From NCBI RefSeq assembly GCF_031928785.1, contig NZ_JARQAL010000008.1: a DNA stretch of 64,000 nucleotides; one strand, written 5' to 3'. The notes under the pieces were generated by a model that was given only the letters and a program-made list of their open reading frames with translations, had not been told where the DNA came from and made no database searches. This document shows positions 46,054-54,463 of the stretch, piece after piece (within the stretch, counting starts at the first letter, position 1; each line of letters opens with the position of its first letter). This DNA comes from Enterococcus_C asini_A. GTDB taxonomy: Bacteria; Bacillota; Bacilli; Lactobacillales; Enterococcaceae. The translations under genes and the position numbers were made by a program.

Positions 46054-47661
46054 GTGGAGAAATATCGTTTATTACTCGTAGATGATGAAGAGGATATTTT
46101 GCGAGTCATCATCAAAAAGTTAAATTGGGCAGAATTGGGCTTTGAAGTAATTGGAACCGCAAACAACGGTTTGAAAGCCTTGGAATTGGCCGAAATGTTC
46201 CAACCCGATGTGATTATGACGGATATAAAAATGCCTTATATGGATGGTTTGGAATTAATCAGTCAAGTTAAAACCGAATATCCGGCTACTAAAATTTTGA
46301 TTTTTACCGGCTTCGATGAATTTGATTACGTGAAAGAAGCGTTGCGCCTAGAAGTAGGCGATTATATTTTAAAGCCTGCAAGCTCTGTGGAATTAACGCA
46401 AGTTTTCACCCAGTTAAAAGAAAAACTCGATAAGGAATTCAACGAGAATCAAAATATCGAAATACTCCAGCACTATTACGAAGAATCGCTACCTTTGATG
46501 CAAAATAATTTTTACGCCACGTTAATTGAAGGGCGTATTAAAGAAACAGAAGTGGAACGTTATTTGACGAATTATCAAATTTCCTTACAAGGGCCACTGT
46601 ATTGTTGTTTAGTTTTACATACTTCTTTAAGCCAAATCAAAGAAGAAATGAAATCCTTGTTATTGGTAACCGCGGTTCAAAAACAAGCAGAGGAGTTTTT
46701 CAATGAAAAATGGCAGGCGGTTTACTTTTCCTATTTAGGAGAGACCATCATGCTGGTGCAGTTGAAAAATGAAGGCGAATTAACGAGATTAACAGATGAA
46801 TGTGGTCGTTTTTGTAAGTATGTTTTACACAAAATCAAAGCGGTAGTTACCATTGGAGTAGGGCAAGTTTGTCAGCGAATTTTGGATTTGGATAATTCGT
46901 ATACTAGTGCACGAATGGCAGTTTCTTACCGAGGGATTTACGGCGCTTCACAAGTGATCAACATTCAAGAAGTGGCGCCGCAAGAAATGGAAAAGTTTAC
47001 CATTTCCAATGACTTAGCCTTAGCAGAACTCTTGAAAAAAATTCACGTAGGACCGCCAGCCGCCATTGAACAAGCCGCCCAGACTTATCTGGATCAGCTT
47101 TTTGAAGACACGAAAAACTTAGGACAGTACACTGTGGTGATTTCAGAATTGATTGGGACATTGTATCGTTTTGCTGTTAACAACAATGCTTGTATTGAAC
47201 CTTTGACTGGGAATATTAAAGAACTTTATCGCATTGTACCGGAGTTAGAGCCCGCTGCATTGCAAAACTGGTTGTTGGATACGTGTCTTTTGCTTCATGA
47301 AAAAATGCGGACCGCTCGCAGTCATACGACCAAATCATTGGTCTTAAAAGCTCAAGATTACGTGCGTCACAATTATGGAGACGACAAGCTTTCACTGGCT
47401 GCTGTTTGTCAGGAGTTAGGGGTGTCCAATACTTATTTTTCTTCCATGTTTAAAAAAGAAGCAGGGATGTCTTTTATTACTTACTTAACCGATTATCGCT
47501 TGGATAAGGCTTCTCGCTTGCTGTTAGAGACAGATGAAAAAAGTTACTTAATCGGTCAAAAAGTGGGTTATTCTGATCCCAATTATTTTAGCTATGTTTT
47601 TAAACGGCGCTTTGGTTTATCGCCTGTAAAATATCGAACGGGGAATGGTGAAGGTGAGTAA
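46054..47661 (+). CDS. YesN-type response regulator with AraC HTH output
   Basis: The 535-residue protein has a receiver domain (VDDEED at 9-14, phospho-acceptor D57 in MTDIKMPYMDG, Lys in YILKPASS), a long middle region, and a C-terminal AraC-type DNA-binding domain (LSLAAVCQELGVSNTYFSSMFKKEAG...IGQKVGYSDPNYFSYVFKRRFGLSP). The GTG at 46054 follows GAAGGTGAA. It is coupled to the sensor kinase downstream and probably activates the mgl operon on the other side. Confidence 0.88.
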   Translation: MEKYRLLLVDDEEDILRVIIKKLNWAELGFEVIGTANNGLKALELAEMFQPDVIMTDIKMPYMDGLELISQVKTEYPATKILIFTGFDEFDYVKEALRLEVGDYILKPASSVELTQVFTQLKEKLDKEFNENQNIEILQHYYEESLPLMQNNFYATLIEGRIKETEVERYLTNYQISLQGPLYCCLVLHTSLSQIKEEMKSLLLVTAVQKQAEEFFNEKWQAVYFSYLGETIMLVQLKNEGELTRLTDECGRFCKYVLHKIKAVVTIGVGQVCQRILDLDNSYTSARMAVSYRGIYGASQVINIQEVAPQEMEKFTISNDLALAELLKKIHVGPPAAIEQAAQTYLDQLFEDTKNLGQYTVVISELIGTLYRFAVNNNACIEPLTGNIKELYRIVPELEPAALQNWLLDTCLLLHEKMRTARSHTTKSLVLKAQDYVRHNYGDDKLSLAAVCQELGVSNTYFSSMFKKEAGMSFITYLTDYRLDKASRLLLETDEKSYLIGQKVGYSDPNYFSYVFKRRFGLSPVKYRTGNGEGE

Positions 47662-49507
47662 TGAATTTAAAAATCGCCCGCCTTCTAGGGGCTTTCAATC
47701 CATTTTGATGACTATTTTTTCATTATTATCTTTCTTTGTTACCTTAACCACCGGTATCTTACTTTATGCGCAGTTTTCTTCTTTATCAAAAGAAAAAGAA
47801 ATCGCCAACACCCAAGAGATGATGGATCAAACGAGAGATTCCATGGAAAATTATTTGATGCGTATGCGCCAGATTTCGGATACGGTTTACTATGATGTGG
47901 TCAAGGGCAATAGCTTTTCTGGTGGTGCCCAAGAAATTCATACCGGGATGAACCTCTTATATGAAAGCAATAAAGAAAATCTGGTTAGCATCGCTTTGTA
48001 CAATAACTACGGTAGTTTAGTGGCAGCAGAACCTGTGGCAACTCAAAAAGAAGACCCGAATGTCACCAAGCAAGCTTGGTTTCAACAAGCCATGGACAAA
48101 GTGGAAAACATTCATTTTTCCACGCCCCATATTCAAAACTTATTTGAAAATGGGAAAGCGCAATATGATTGGGTGCTTTCATTAAGTCGGGGAGTGGAGC
48201 TAAATGATGAAGGGGATTCCCAACTAGGGGTGCTCTTAGTGGATATGAATTATTATCGTATTTCCCACTTAATGGCCGAGCTGAATACGGCTTCAACTAG
48301 CAAATACTACTACTTATGTGACAGCCAAGGAGAGATTATCTATCATCCCCAACAAACCCAACTGTCAAAAAAACTAGCTCAAGAGAATAATTTAAGTGCC
48401 GCCACAGCAAAAGAAGGAACCTATAGTGAAACCTTTGAAGGAGAAACGCGGAAAATCATTGTTAATGATATCAGTTATACTGGCTGGAAGCTGGTCGGGG
48501 TAATCCCTCAGTCTACGTTTGTTCAAGAACGCTTTCGAGTGGGGCTTTTGCTGGCTTTGTACATCGTGATGATGACAATGGTCTTATTGGGAGTGAATCG
48601 CTTGATTTCCTTGCGTATTTCTCGACCGCTACAACAATTAAATGATTCAGTAGTGGAGTATGAATCGGGTAAAAAACCTAATATCTACATCGGGGGCTCC
48701 TCGGAGATTCAGCATTTAGGCCAGTCCATTCAACGTTCGTATGAGAAAAACGATGCTTTGATGGATGAAGTGATTCTAGAACATAATGAAAGACGCAAAA
48801 GTGAACTGGATGCTTTACAAAGTCAAATCAATCCCCATTTTTTGTACAATACTTTGGAATCGATTACTTGGATGATTGAAGGAGAGCAAAATGATAAAGC
48901 GGTCTTTATGGTAACCCAGTTAGCTAAGCTCTTTCGGATCAGTCTGTCTTCTGGGCGGACGGTAATTTCGGTAGCCGATGAACTGCAACATGCTAAAAGT
49001 TACATGAACATCCAAAATCAACGCTACCAAGAACAAGTGTCAGTGACCTTTGACATCGAGCCAGAAGTCTTACAATATAGCATTGTCAAACTGGTTTTGC
49101 AGCCTCTCTTGGAGAATAGCTTGAATTATGCAGTGGGCAATTTAGACGATGCTGGGGAAATTAAGATTACCGGAAAACTGGTTGAGGGTACTGTCATCTT
49201 AAGCGTATCTGACAATGGATTAGGCATGTCCCAAGAACAAGTGGCCAGTCTTTTGGCTGATGATGGGAAAATTCCTAAAATGGGTTCTGGTGTTGGGTTA
49301 GTCAATGTGAACAAACGCCTGCAACTGTTCTTTGGCAAAGACTATGGCTTACTGATTGAAAGCCAGTTAGATGAAGGAACTACCGTTTCAATCGTGATTC
49401 CCGCAATTTTGTTTACTGAAGAAAATCGACAAGTCTTAGAGCAAGGCTTTCGCTATGGCGGAGAAGAAATGATCCAAGGAGGCGAGACAACTAATGAAAA
49501 AAAATAA
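47645..49507 (+). CDS. LytS/YesM-type sensor histidine kinase
   Basis: The 620-residue kinase has an N-terminal membrane segment (about 20-40), an extracellular sensing domain, a second membrane segment near 300-320 and HAMP-like linker, then the His_kinase (PF06580) motif SQINPHFLYNTLESITW with phospho-acceptor H398 and a HATPase domain (LVLQPLLENSLNYA, SDNGLGMS, GSGVGLVNVNKRLQLFFG). The start overlaps the regulator gene by 17 bases; GTG codons at 47648 and 47654 are alternatives. Confidence 0.88.
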   Translation: MVKVSNEFKNRPPSRGFQSILMTIFSLLSFFVTLTTGILLYAQFSSLSKEKEIANTQEMMDQTRDSMENYLMRMRQISDTVYYDVVKGNSFSGGAQEIHTGMNLLYESNKENLVSIALYNNYGSLVAAEPVATQKEDPNVTKQAWFQQAMDKVENIHFSTPHIQNLFENGKAQYDWVLSLSRGVELNDEGDSQLGVLLVDMNYYRISHLMAELNTASTSKYYYLCDSQGEIIYHPQQTQLSKKLAQENNLSAATAKEGTYSETFEGETRKIIVNDISYTGWKLVGVIPQSTFVQERFRVGLLLALYIVMMTMVLLGVNRLISLRISRPLQQLNDSVVEYESGKKPNIYIGGSSEIQHLGQSIQRSYEKNDALMDEVILEHNERRKSELDALQSQINPHFLYNTLESITWMIEGEQNDKAVFMVTQLAKLFRISLSSGRTVISVADELQHAKSYMNIQNQRYQEQVSVTFDIEPEVLQYSIVKLVLQPLLENSLNYAVGNLDDAGEIKITGKLVEGTVILSVSDNGLGMSQEQVASLLADDGKIPKMGSGVGLVNVNKRLQLFFGKDYGLLIESQLDEGTTVSIVIPAILFTEENRQVLEQGFRYGGEEMIQGGETTNEKK

Positions 49508-50456
49508 ATATTTTCTTTTATTAGAAGGCCTTTTGGCAATTCTTGCGGTGATTCTAGGCGTGATGATCTTTAACAGTTACGATGATTCTGCGGTAGGCAA
49601 AATCGCCGTGATTTTACCGGATTCTGACAGCAATCGCTGGGCTTCTTTGAAATACGGTTTAAAAATGGCTGCCAAAGATCAAAAAATCGACCTAGTCATT
49701 GTGAATACGGACGAAAACTTAACGGCAAAAGAACAAGTGAAATTTCTAAAACAAGCAATTGCACAAGGGGCAGACGGCTTGATTGTCCAGCCGGTTGTGG
49801 GAATCAAGGCAGAACAATTAGCTCAAATTCAAGAACAGCTCCCTTTATTAGTAGTAGGGACTGGAGTTGGAAACAACGAGGAATCTCACCAGTGGGACAG
49901 CGTTTTGCCTGATAACTATGGCCTAGGCAAAACCTTAGGAGAAGAAGTACTAAGCGATTATGGTGGTGATTTAAAAGATAAAACCATTGGCATTCTTAGT
50001 GAAAACAAGCAAACAAAGGCAGAAAAAGCTCGTTTACAAGGATTTGAAGACGCGATTAAAACTGCTGGGGCTGCTACATTGTGGCAAGTGACCCTAAGTG
50101 AGAAAGCGAGTATCGAATCCGTGGATTGGCTGGATTCTTTAGCGAATGTTAATTTAGTCGTTGCCTTAGATGATGAAAGTGTGGCAACAACGGCAGATAA
50201 ATTGAAACGATCGGTAGTTTATGGCATTGGTCATTCCACTGAAAGCATGCATGCACTGGATAACGGCAATGTGGAAGCTTTAGTGGTACCTGACTTATTC
50301 CAAATGGGTTATGAAAGTGTCGTGAATTTGACTGGGGAGTTGACGCATTTTTTTGCCTCCGCAAAACAAGAGACAATTGACTACCAAGTGATTCGCCAAG
50401 AAGATTTGTTTTCAAAGGAGAATCAGGAATTGCTGTTTACCATGAGCCAAAATTAG
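49494..50456 (+). CDS. Membrane-anchored sugar-binding protein, probable co-sensor
   Basis: The 320-residue protein has an N-terminal membrane anchor (residues 6-26) without lipobox and a periplasmic-binding-protein fold (IAVILPDSDSNRWASLKYGLKMAA, AQGADGLIVQPVVG, TIGILSENKQTKAEKARLQGFEDAI). It overlaps the kinase gene by 14 bases. A similar arrangement is XylFII-LytS-YesN in Clostridium, where an anchored binding protein presents the sugar to the kinase. A sensing rather than transport role is therefore inferred. Confidence 0.8.
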   Translation: MKKNKYFLLLEGLLAILAVILGVMIFNSYDDSAVGKIAVILPDSDSNRWASLKYGLKMAAKDQKIDLVIVNTDENLTAKEQVKFLKQAIAQGADGLIVQPVVGIKAEQLAQIQEQLPLLVVGTGVGNNEESHQWDSVLPDNYGLGKTLGEEVLSDYGGDLKDKTIGILSENKQTKAEKARLQGFEDAIKTAGAATLWQVTLSEKASIESVDWLDSLANVNLVVALDDESVATTADKLKRSVVYGIGHSTESMHALDNGNVEALVVPDLFQMGYESVVNLTGELTHFFASAKQETIDYQVIRQEDLFSKENQELLFTMSQN

Positions 50457-50471
50457 AAATGAGGGTTGAAA

Positions 50472-50570
50472 GTGGGAAAAAAAGTATTGCAGCTTTTGTT
50501 TAGTACGCTGAGTTTATTGACGATTTCTGCCTGTGGCAACGCCGAAGAGACCGCCCCACCTCAAATTTAT
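50472..50570 (+). CDS. Sugar-binding lipoprotein, 5' exon (33 codons) before a group I intron
   Basis: The GTG at 50472 follows GAGGG. The exon encodes a lipoprotein signal with lipobox ISAC (Cys21) and a short linker ending ...PPQIY. The next codon, inside the intron, is TAG, so an unspliced message would give only a 33-residue lipopeptide. Joined to 51045-51962 the frame continues without a break (…QIY-VGIARYDKND…) into a MglB-like binding protein of 338 residues. It is the fourth gene of the regulator-kinase-binding protein cluster. Confidence 0.8.
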
Positions 50571-51044
50571 TAGCCCCGCAGAAAGCTTGGTTTAAAATCA
50601 ACTGAGAAATCTGCGCCCATAGTAAGTCTATCGGGAAACTGGTAGGTAGTGGTAAGCTTGCTTATCCAATGAAGAAATCGAATTGCTGGAACGCCGTAAA
50701 GCCCTTTTAACCACAACGTCAGGATAGCCAAACCTAAGCGTGAAGGTGGCGAAAGCAGAAAAAATAAAAGGGATGACATAAGGTTAAAACCTACGTGTTA
50801 GCCAATTGGTAATCAGCAGCGAAGCTCAGAAATGAGAACGTTCAACGACTATTCCTCTTGAGGGAAGTACACGGATGCCCGTGGAAGTGGTTTCGCCTAA
50901 CCCGCAATGGCGGTAAGGATAAGATATAGTCTCTACTTGTGTGAAAGCATAAGAAGTTCATCAGAGAACTGCAGGGAATTCGCGTCTCCCTGTGAAGGAT
51001 GGAAAAATGAGAACAGCCATAATGGTAGATTCTCCATTCCTTAG
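50571..51044 (+). ncRNA. Group I self-splicing intron, 474 nt, without ORF
   Basis: All four conserved group I core elements are readable in order: P (AATTGCTGGAA, 50681-50691), Q (AATCAGCAGC, 50811-50820), R (GTTCAACGACTA, 50840-50851) and S (AAGATATAGTCT, 50921-50932). GCTG of P pairs with CAGC of Q (P4), and GACTA of R pairs with TAGTC of S (P7). The 5' exon end ATTTAT pairs with the guide GTAAGT at 50622-50627, putting a U-G wobble at the splice site (P1); CGCAGA (50577-50582) and TCTGCG (50610-50615) extend it. The intron ends in G, the expected omega-G. Exact excision restores the interrupted lipoprotein frame. No protein is encoded. Confidence 0.9.
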
Positions 51045-51962
51045 GTGGGAATTGCTCGCTATGATAAAAATGATACTTTTATTGATGCATTAACCAGTTG
51101 TGTCAAAGAAGAAGTTAAAAAAATTGGTGCCGAAAAAGATGTGGAAACCATGGTGACCATTAAAGCAGCCTCGGATTCTCAAAGACAACAAAATACCCAA
51201 GTCAAAGAATTACTCGCTGCCGGCTGCAATGTACTGTGTGTTAATTTGGTGGATCGCACTGACCCTTCTGAAATCATTGAACAAGCCAAAGAAAAAAATG
51301 TGCCGGTAATCTTTTTTAATCGGGAACCGGTGAAAGAAGACTTGGCTCAATGGGAAAAACTCTATTATGTAGGGGGCGATGCCCAGGAATCGGGAGTTTT
51401 ACAAGGAGAATTGGCTGCTGAAACGATTTTAGAAAATCCTAATATTGATCGCAATGAAGATGGAAAAATCCAATACGTGGTTTTAGAAGGCGAGCCCGGC
51501 CATCAAGATGCGATTATTCGCACGGAAGAAGCGGTGGAAACCTTGAAAGCCAGCGGTGTTCAATTGGAAAAACTAGGCTATGGCATTGCCAATTGGGGAC
51601 GTGCCCAAGCAGAAAACCGAATGATTCAATTGATTAATCAGCACCAAAATAAGATTGAACTCGTTTTGTCCAATAACGATGATATGGCATTAGGGGGCTT
51701 AGATGCTTATACCAAATTAAATCGCACGGAATCCAGCATTCCCGTTTTTTTCGGAATTGATGGGACAACTACAGGATTAGAAGCGGTAAGAGAGGGGAAG
51801 CTAGCCGGCACTGTTTATAATGACAAAGAAGCACAGGCGAAGATGATTGCTAAATTAGCAGCTACTCTATCTTTGGCAGATGATAAAGAAATCCAGCAGT
51901 TGCCACAGCAAAATTATGCCCCTTACGCCAAAGTCACCCCAGAAAATGTAGAGGAATATTAA
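51045..51962 (+). CDS. Sugar-binding lipoprotein, 3' exon (MglB-like domain)
   Basis: The 305 codons from 51045 encode nearly the whole Peripla_BP_4 domain: VGIARYDKNDTFIDALTSCV, AAGCNVLCVNLVDRTDPSEI, FFNREPVKEDLAQWEKLYYVGGDAQESG, DRNEDGKIQYVVLEGEPGHQD and VLSNNDDMALGGLDAY. The order matches MglB (compare RNGDGIIGYVLAIGDVGHND in the upstream mglB). A GTG sits at the junction but has no Shine-Dalgarno, so it is read as Val of the spliced frame rather than as a start. Without its lipoprotein signal the product would be cytoplasmic. Confidence 0.82.
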   Translation: MGIARYDKNDTFIDALTSCVKEEVKKIGAEKDVETMVTIKAASDSQRQQNTQVKELLAAGCNVLCVNLVDRTDPSEIIEQAKEKNVPVIFFNREPVKEDLAQWEKLYYVGGDAQESGVLQGELAAETILENPNIDRNEDGKIQYVVLEGEPGHQDAIIRTEEAVETLKASGVQLEKLGYGIANWGRAQAENRMIQLINQHQNKIELVLSNNDDMALGGLDAYTKLNRTESSIPVFFGIDGTTTGLEAVREGKLAGTVYNDKEAQAKMIAKLAATLSLADDKEIQQLPQQNYAPYAKVTPENVEEY

Positions 51963-51970
51963 TGATTAAC

Positions 51971-52007
51971 CGAACCTTCAGGCTGACAACTGAGGGTTCG
52001 TTTTTTT
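51971..52007 (+). terminator. Terminator of the sensor/binding-protein operon
   Basis: CGAACCTTCAG pairs with CTGAGGGTTCG (one bulge) and is followed by seven T. Confidence 0.8.
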
Positions 52008-52045
52008 GATAGTGCTGACTAAAGATTGCGTTGACTAAGGGGACA

Positions 52046-52090
52046 TGCTATACTCTTCTTGTAATTGATATGATATCAAAATGATATCAA
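52046..52090 (+). promoter_or_regulatory. Extended -10 promoter and palindromic operator of the SPFH operon
   Basis: TGCTATACT at 52046-52054 is an extended -10. Just downstream TTGATAT and ATATCAA form a perfect dyad (52065-52079), and ATGATATCAA recurs at 52081-52090. The small ribbon-helix-helix protein encoded in the operon is a good candidate to bind here. Confidence 0.5.
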
Positions 52091-52104
52091 AGGAGGAAGA
52101 GGAA

Positions 52105-53136
52105 ATGAAAGTAGATCAAGTAGCGCTAAAAGCACCAACGGAAGAAATTTTGTTAAAAGCCAAAAGTGGTATGCCGATGTTGTTGCTAAATGTTTTGGGG
52201 ATTGTGGTATCGATTGTTTTGTTTGTTTTGGGGATTTTGCGCATGGGGAATCCGAATACAGCCACACTTGGCGGTTGGTTTATGGGAATTGCCATTTTTT
52301 ATTGGTGTTTGCCGGTTTGGTTGCTTTTTTCCGGCTTAAAAGTGATTCATCCCAATGAAGCTTTGGTGATGACCTTGTTTGGGAAATATGTAGGTACTTT
52401 AAAAGGGGCGGGCTTTTATTTTGTCAATCCGTTTATGGTAGCCGCGCCGGTTCCTAAAGGGAGTAGCGATTTAGCCATGAATCCAGATAACGATATGGAT
52501 TTGACAACAGGAGCGAAGAAGGCTCAAGCAGCGGTTACGAAAAAACGCCTCTCGTTGAAAACTATGGCATTAAGCAATAACAAACAAAAGGTCAATGATA
52601 AATTGGGTAATCCGATTATTATTAGTATTGTAGTGATTTGGCGCATTGAAGATACGGCAAAAGCCATGTTTGACGTGGATAATTTCAGTGAGTACTTATC
52701 CATTCAGTCGGATTCAGCTTTGCGAAATATTGTCCGCCTTTACCCTTATGATGCCACCGATGATGAAGATGCCAATGAAAAGAGTTTGCGAGGGTCTAGT
52801 CTAGAGGTCAGTCAAAAATTGGCAGAAGAAATTCAAAGCAAAGTCGATGTGGCGGGTATTGAAATTTTAGAAGCGAAGATTACGCACTTGGCGTATGCGC
52901 CAGAAATTGCGGCTGCTATGTTACAACGACAACAGGCTTCGGCGATTGTGGATGCTCGTCAGTTAATTGTAGAAGGCGCAGTGGGTATGGTGGAGATGGC
53001 TATTGAAAAGCTTAACGAACAAGACGTAGTGGAACTAGATGAAGAACGAAAAGCAGCGATGGTTAGTAATCTGATGGTGGTTCTTTGTGGCAATCGAGAT
53101 GCCCAGCCAATTGTCAATAGTGGCTCTTTGTATTAA
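52105..53136 (+). CDS. SPFH/band-7 domain membrane protein
   Basis: The 343-residue protein has two membrane segments near residues 30-80 (LLLNVLGIVVSIVLFVLGIL; GIAIFYWCLPVWLLFSGL) followed by an SPFH domain (VIHPNEALVMTLFGKYVGTLKGAGFYFVNPF, residues 85-115, and AGIEILEAKITHLAYAPEIAAAMLQRQQASAIVDARQ). Such scaffolds oligomerise on membranes like flotillin/stomatin. The ATG at 52105 follows AAAGGAGG. The following tiny DNA-binding gene is a recurrent partner of this SPFH subtype. Confidence 0.88.
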   Translation: MKVDQVALKAPTEEILLKAKSGMPMLLLNVLGIVVSIVLFVLGILRMGNPNTATLGGWFMGIAIFYWCLPVWLLFSGLKVIHPNEALVMTLFGKYVGTLKGAGFYFVNPFMVAAPVPKGSSDLAMNPDNDMDLTTGAKKAQAAVTKKRLSLKTMALSNNKQKVNDKLGNPIIISIVVIWRIEDTAKAMFDVDNFSEYLSIQSDSALRNIVRLYPYDATDDEDANEKSLRGSSLEVSQKLAEEIQSKVDVAGIEILEAKITHLAYAPEIAAAMLQRQQASAIVDARQLIVEGAVGMVEMAIEKLNEQDVVELDEERKAAMVSNLMVVLCGNRDAQPIVNSGSLY

Positions 53137-53176
53137 GATTGTGGAGAGATGACGATAATCAAGAAAGGAGCGGCTT

Positions 53177-53347
53177 ATGGAGAATAAAAAAACGAAAGCT
53201 AAAAAGCAAGTGCCGCTCCGTTTATCCGCAGAGTTGTACGAGGAGTTAGCTGCTTGGGCAGAAGATGAGTTTCGTAGCGTCAATGGTCAGATTGAGTACT
53301 TGCTGACAGAAGCCGTGAAAAAGCGCAAGAAGTCAAAGCCCAAATGA
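53177..53347 (+). CDS. Small Arc-like ribbon-helix-helix protein (56 aa)
   Basis: A 56-residue basic protein starting after AAAGGAG. The core VPLRLSAELYEELAAWAEDEFRSVNGQIEYLLTEAV has the strand (VPLRL) plus two helices of the Arc/MetJ fold, with Ser-Val-Asn-Gly-Gln at the inter-helix turn. It lies 40 bases after the SPFH gene and 21 before a membrane-protein gene. Autoregulation through the TTGATAT dyad upstream of the operon is plausible. Confidence 0.8.
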   Translation: MENKKTKAKKQVPLRLSAELYEELAAWAEDEFRSVNGQIEYLLTEAVKKRKKSKPK

Positions 53348-53368
53348 AAGAGGTGCGAGCGGAAACGT

Positions 53369-53818
53369 ATGGGAAATCTTTTAATTAGTTTGGCATTAGC
53401 CGGTATTTGCGTGTATTTTAAACAATTTCCAAAGCTAGTGCGCTTGATTCTTTTAGGTGTGGGAATCTTGATTTGCGGTGGTTTTTCCGGGATGTTCGGT
53501 TATGGTATTTTCATGGCTCTAGTAGAGGGAAATGGCTTTTCAGGAATGCTGGCTCTTGTTTTCAGCTTGTTTTTCGGCGGATTACTAGGTTGTTTGTTCC
53601 AGTTTATCCAAATTCTTCATCCCCTAAGTCTGGGGTGGAGCAAGATTTTTCATAGCATGATGTGCGCTTTGTTTTTTATTTTCTTTTTAGGCTTTTTCGT
53701 ATTAAATGCGCTGAATGCTTTTGCTCCTTTGCCACTGTGGCGCCGTCTAGGTTTCTTTGTCATCGGTGCAGTGGGCATGGTAGGCTGTAGTTTTAAAATA
53801 AAAAATATTTTTGGCTAG
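53369..53818 (+). CDS. Small integral membrane protein, unknown function
   Basis: The 149-residue protein is almost wholly hydrophobic, with four likely membrane segments (about 5-20, 25-60, 65-85, 90-145). No family motif was recognised. Its place directly behind the SPFH and ribbon-helix-helix genes suggests it belongs to the same membrane-associated unit. AGAGGTG lies somewhat far upstream of the ATG. Confidence 0.7.
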   Translation: MGNLLISLALAGICVYFKQFPKLVRLILLGVGILICGGFSGMFGYGIFMALVEGNGFSGMLALVFSLFFGGLLGCLFQFIQILHPLSLGWSKIFHSMMCALFFIFFLGFFVLNALNAFAPLPLWRRLGFFVIGAVGMVGCSFKIKNIFG

Positions 53819-53833
53819 GGAAAATTGCCTTCA

Positions 53834-53886
53834 CAAAAAACGTAGACACAAATGGGTAGAATGTTGCCCATTGTGTCTACGTTTTT
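53834..53886. terminator. Bidirectional terminator
   Basis: AAAAACGTAGACACAA pairs with TTGTGTCTACGTTTTT, with an inner ATGGG/CCCAT stem. The right edge overlaps the stop of the opposing gene. Confidence 0.88.
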
Positions 53887-54223
53887 AATTTTTAAAATCA
53901 ATTGAGGTAAAGTAAAAAATAAGGTTCTTTTTCACAGTAATATCATATAAAGTAGTGTAGCCCTTGTGACCAGAACTTTCAATGGCAGGGGTCAGTGTGT
54001 AGTCCCAAGTGTTTTTTGTGTGATTGGTCTCTACTAGTTGGACGGTAAAGGCTTCTTGGGGATAGCCCCAGAAGAAAAGCTGAGCACGGGCAGAGATTTC
54101 CGGGGTTAAATGAGTAAACAAAAATAAGCAGAAGGCGCAAAATACAGCGATTAAAACTTTCGTATTGATTTTCCATGGGGATGAATCGTGTTTGAAAAAA
54201 GGTAGTGATGTTTTATTTTTCAT
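53885..54223 (-). CDS. Small membrane-anchored protein, unknown function
   Basis: The 112-residue protein has one membrane segment near residues 21-40 (VLIAVFCAFCLFLFTHL) and an extracytoplasmic part with YPQEAFTVQLVETNHTKNTWDYTLTP. The ATG at 54223 follows AAGGAG; a longer frame to 54253 is less likely. No family is recognised. It stands alone between a terminator and the persulfide operon. Confidence 0.65.
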   Translation of the reverse strand: MKNKTSLPFFKHDSSPWKINTKVLIAVFCAFCLFLFTHLTPEISARAQLFFWGYPQEAFTVQLVETNHTKNTWDYTLTPAIESSGHKGYTTLYDITVKKNLIFYFTSIDFKN

Positions 54224-54402
54224 AGACAAACTCCTTGTGGTGGGGAAAAGCAACAGGCCAGTTGTTCTTTTAATTATAAACTAGTCATTGGACAATCGTC
54301 AAAAAGCTTTTGGTAAAGAGCAGAAGATTACAGATACCAAGCGGGGGTATATTCGAGGGTAAGAATCTCTGATTAATTTGTTTGTTTTGCCAAGCACTTC
54401 GA

Positions 54403-54452
54403 TTGACTTTCGTTAAGGCATAAGTTTTAATATACCCATACAGGTATATTAA
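54403..54452 (+). promoter_or_regulatory. Promoter and CstR operator of the persulfide operon
   Basis: TTGACT at 54403-54408 and TTTAAT at 54426-54431 (17-bp spacer). A perfect 10-bp dyad, arms TTAATATACC (54427-54436) and GGTATATTAA (54443-54452) around CATACA, overlaps the -10 and start. The TATACC/GGTATA core is as expected for CsoR/CstR repressors. Confidence 0.75.
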
Positions 54453-54463
54453 GGAGTGAGAAA

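Noticed and set aside
50571..51044. Group II intron or IS insertion as the explanation of the insert
   Set aside because: No reverse transcriptase or transposase frame, no GTGYG 5' end or domain V hairpin, no terminal inverted repeats; the group I P/Q/R/S elements fit instead.
51045..51962. The 305-codon frame as an independent gene with its own GTG start
   Set aside because: There is no Shine-Dalgarno, no signal peptide, and the frame joins exactly with 50472-50570 once the group I intron is removed.
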